DNA of 64,000 nucleotides from Bradyrhizobium septentrionale (GTDB lineage Bacteria; Pseudomonadota; Alphaproteobacteria; Rhizobiales; Xanthobacteraceae): the NCBI RefSeq assembly GCF_011516645.4, contig NZ_CP088285.1:372001-436000 (forward strand). The letters run 5' to 3'. Shown here piece after piece: positions 63,897 through 64,000 of this stretch (position 1 is the first letter of the stretch; each line of letters opens with the position of its first letter). The position numbers and the translations under genes were made by a program. Below the pieces are notes generated by a model. The model was given only the letters and a program-made list of their open reading frames with translations. It did no database searches and had not been told where the DNA came from.

Positions 63897-64000
63897 CGCG
63901 ACAGTGCTATGCGGTGATCGAACCCGCGTGTCTATCGGCAAGGCGTGAGATCGTTGTGTGGTTGACGGCATAAGATCGGGCGATGGCGCGCATCGCTTCG
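63897..64000. other. End of window after the split gene
   Basis: About 100 bases. An ATG at 63983 opens a frame (MARIAS) that runs off the window end; it may be the next gene of the element, but six codons are too few to judge. Confidence 0.25.

Overview
The window reads as chromosomal DNA of a high-GC alphaproteobacterium, most likely Bradyrhizobium or a close relative in the Nitrobacteraceae. The grounds are the codon use, a bifunctional transaldolase/phosphoglucose isomerase next to gnd and zwf, a treS-maltokinase fusion inside a glgE-glgB-glgX-treZ-treY cluster, small rhizobial proteins such as DUF3309 and DUF6496 types, and several families of short palindromic intergenic repeats. This placement is by recognition only; no search was run.

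Layout. (1) 1-5909: hexose-phosphate and pentose-phosphate genes on the plus strand (tal-pgi end, gnd, zwf, pgl, gntK, a HAD phosphatase). (2) 5931-23970: an alpha-glucan and trehalose island. malQ and a frameshifted GH15 glucoamylase-like gene lie on the minus strand; glgE, treS-mak, glgB, glgX, treZ and treY run on the plus strand, mostly with start/stop overlaps. Together they form a closed circuit: trehalose to maltose-1-phosphate to branched glucan (TreS-Mak, GlgE, GlgB), glucan back to trehalose (GlgX, TreY, TreZ), and maltodextrin recycling (MalQ). (3) 23980-28772: a PHA-granule-type protein, a DUF3309 peptide, the divergent NHEJ pair ligD/ku, and a histone-H1-like DUF6496 protein. (4) 28838-37140: the kdp potassium operon, including kdpF and two further tiny membrane ORFs, with kdpD and kdpE at its end. 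(5) 37553-45752: small unknown proteins, a DapA-like protein without its usual lysine, NfeD-slipin, Hsp20-Lon. (6) 45967-56681: a two-subunit NAD-linked molybdenum (or tungsten) formate dehydrogenase, an OFA-type oxalate/formate transporter, TusA, MoeA, MobB, FdhD and MobA, a coherent formate and molybdenum-cofactor module. (7) 56691-58075: small unknown proteins. (8) about 58100 to the window end: the edge of a mobile element with an AlpA-like regulator, a zinc-finger/Toprim primase, a RepA-like AAA ATPase, an iteron-like GTAAC array, a zinc-ribbon protein, and a small gene split by an IS1182-family insertion.

The most interesting signals are regulatory. Sequences matching the alphaproteobacterial general-stress sigma factor EcfG consensus (GGAAC-N16-CGTT) lie upstream of malQ and ku, with a close variant on the opposite strand for ligD and another before the DUF3309 gene. 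This suggests that DNA end-joining and glucan metabolism belong to the general stress response here. The other notable items are the 11-copy GTAAC/GTCAC array beside a primase-helicase pair, the tiny kdp-associated membrane peptides, the DapA-family lysine-to-arginine change, and an IS insertion whose CTAG duplication would restore the split gene exactly on excision. I did not find a wholly new multi-gene system.
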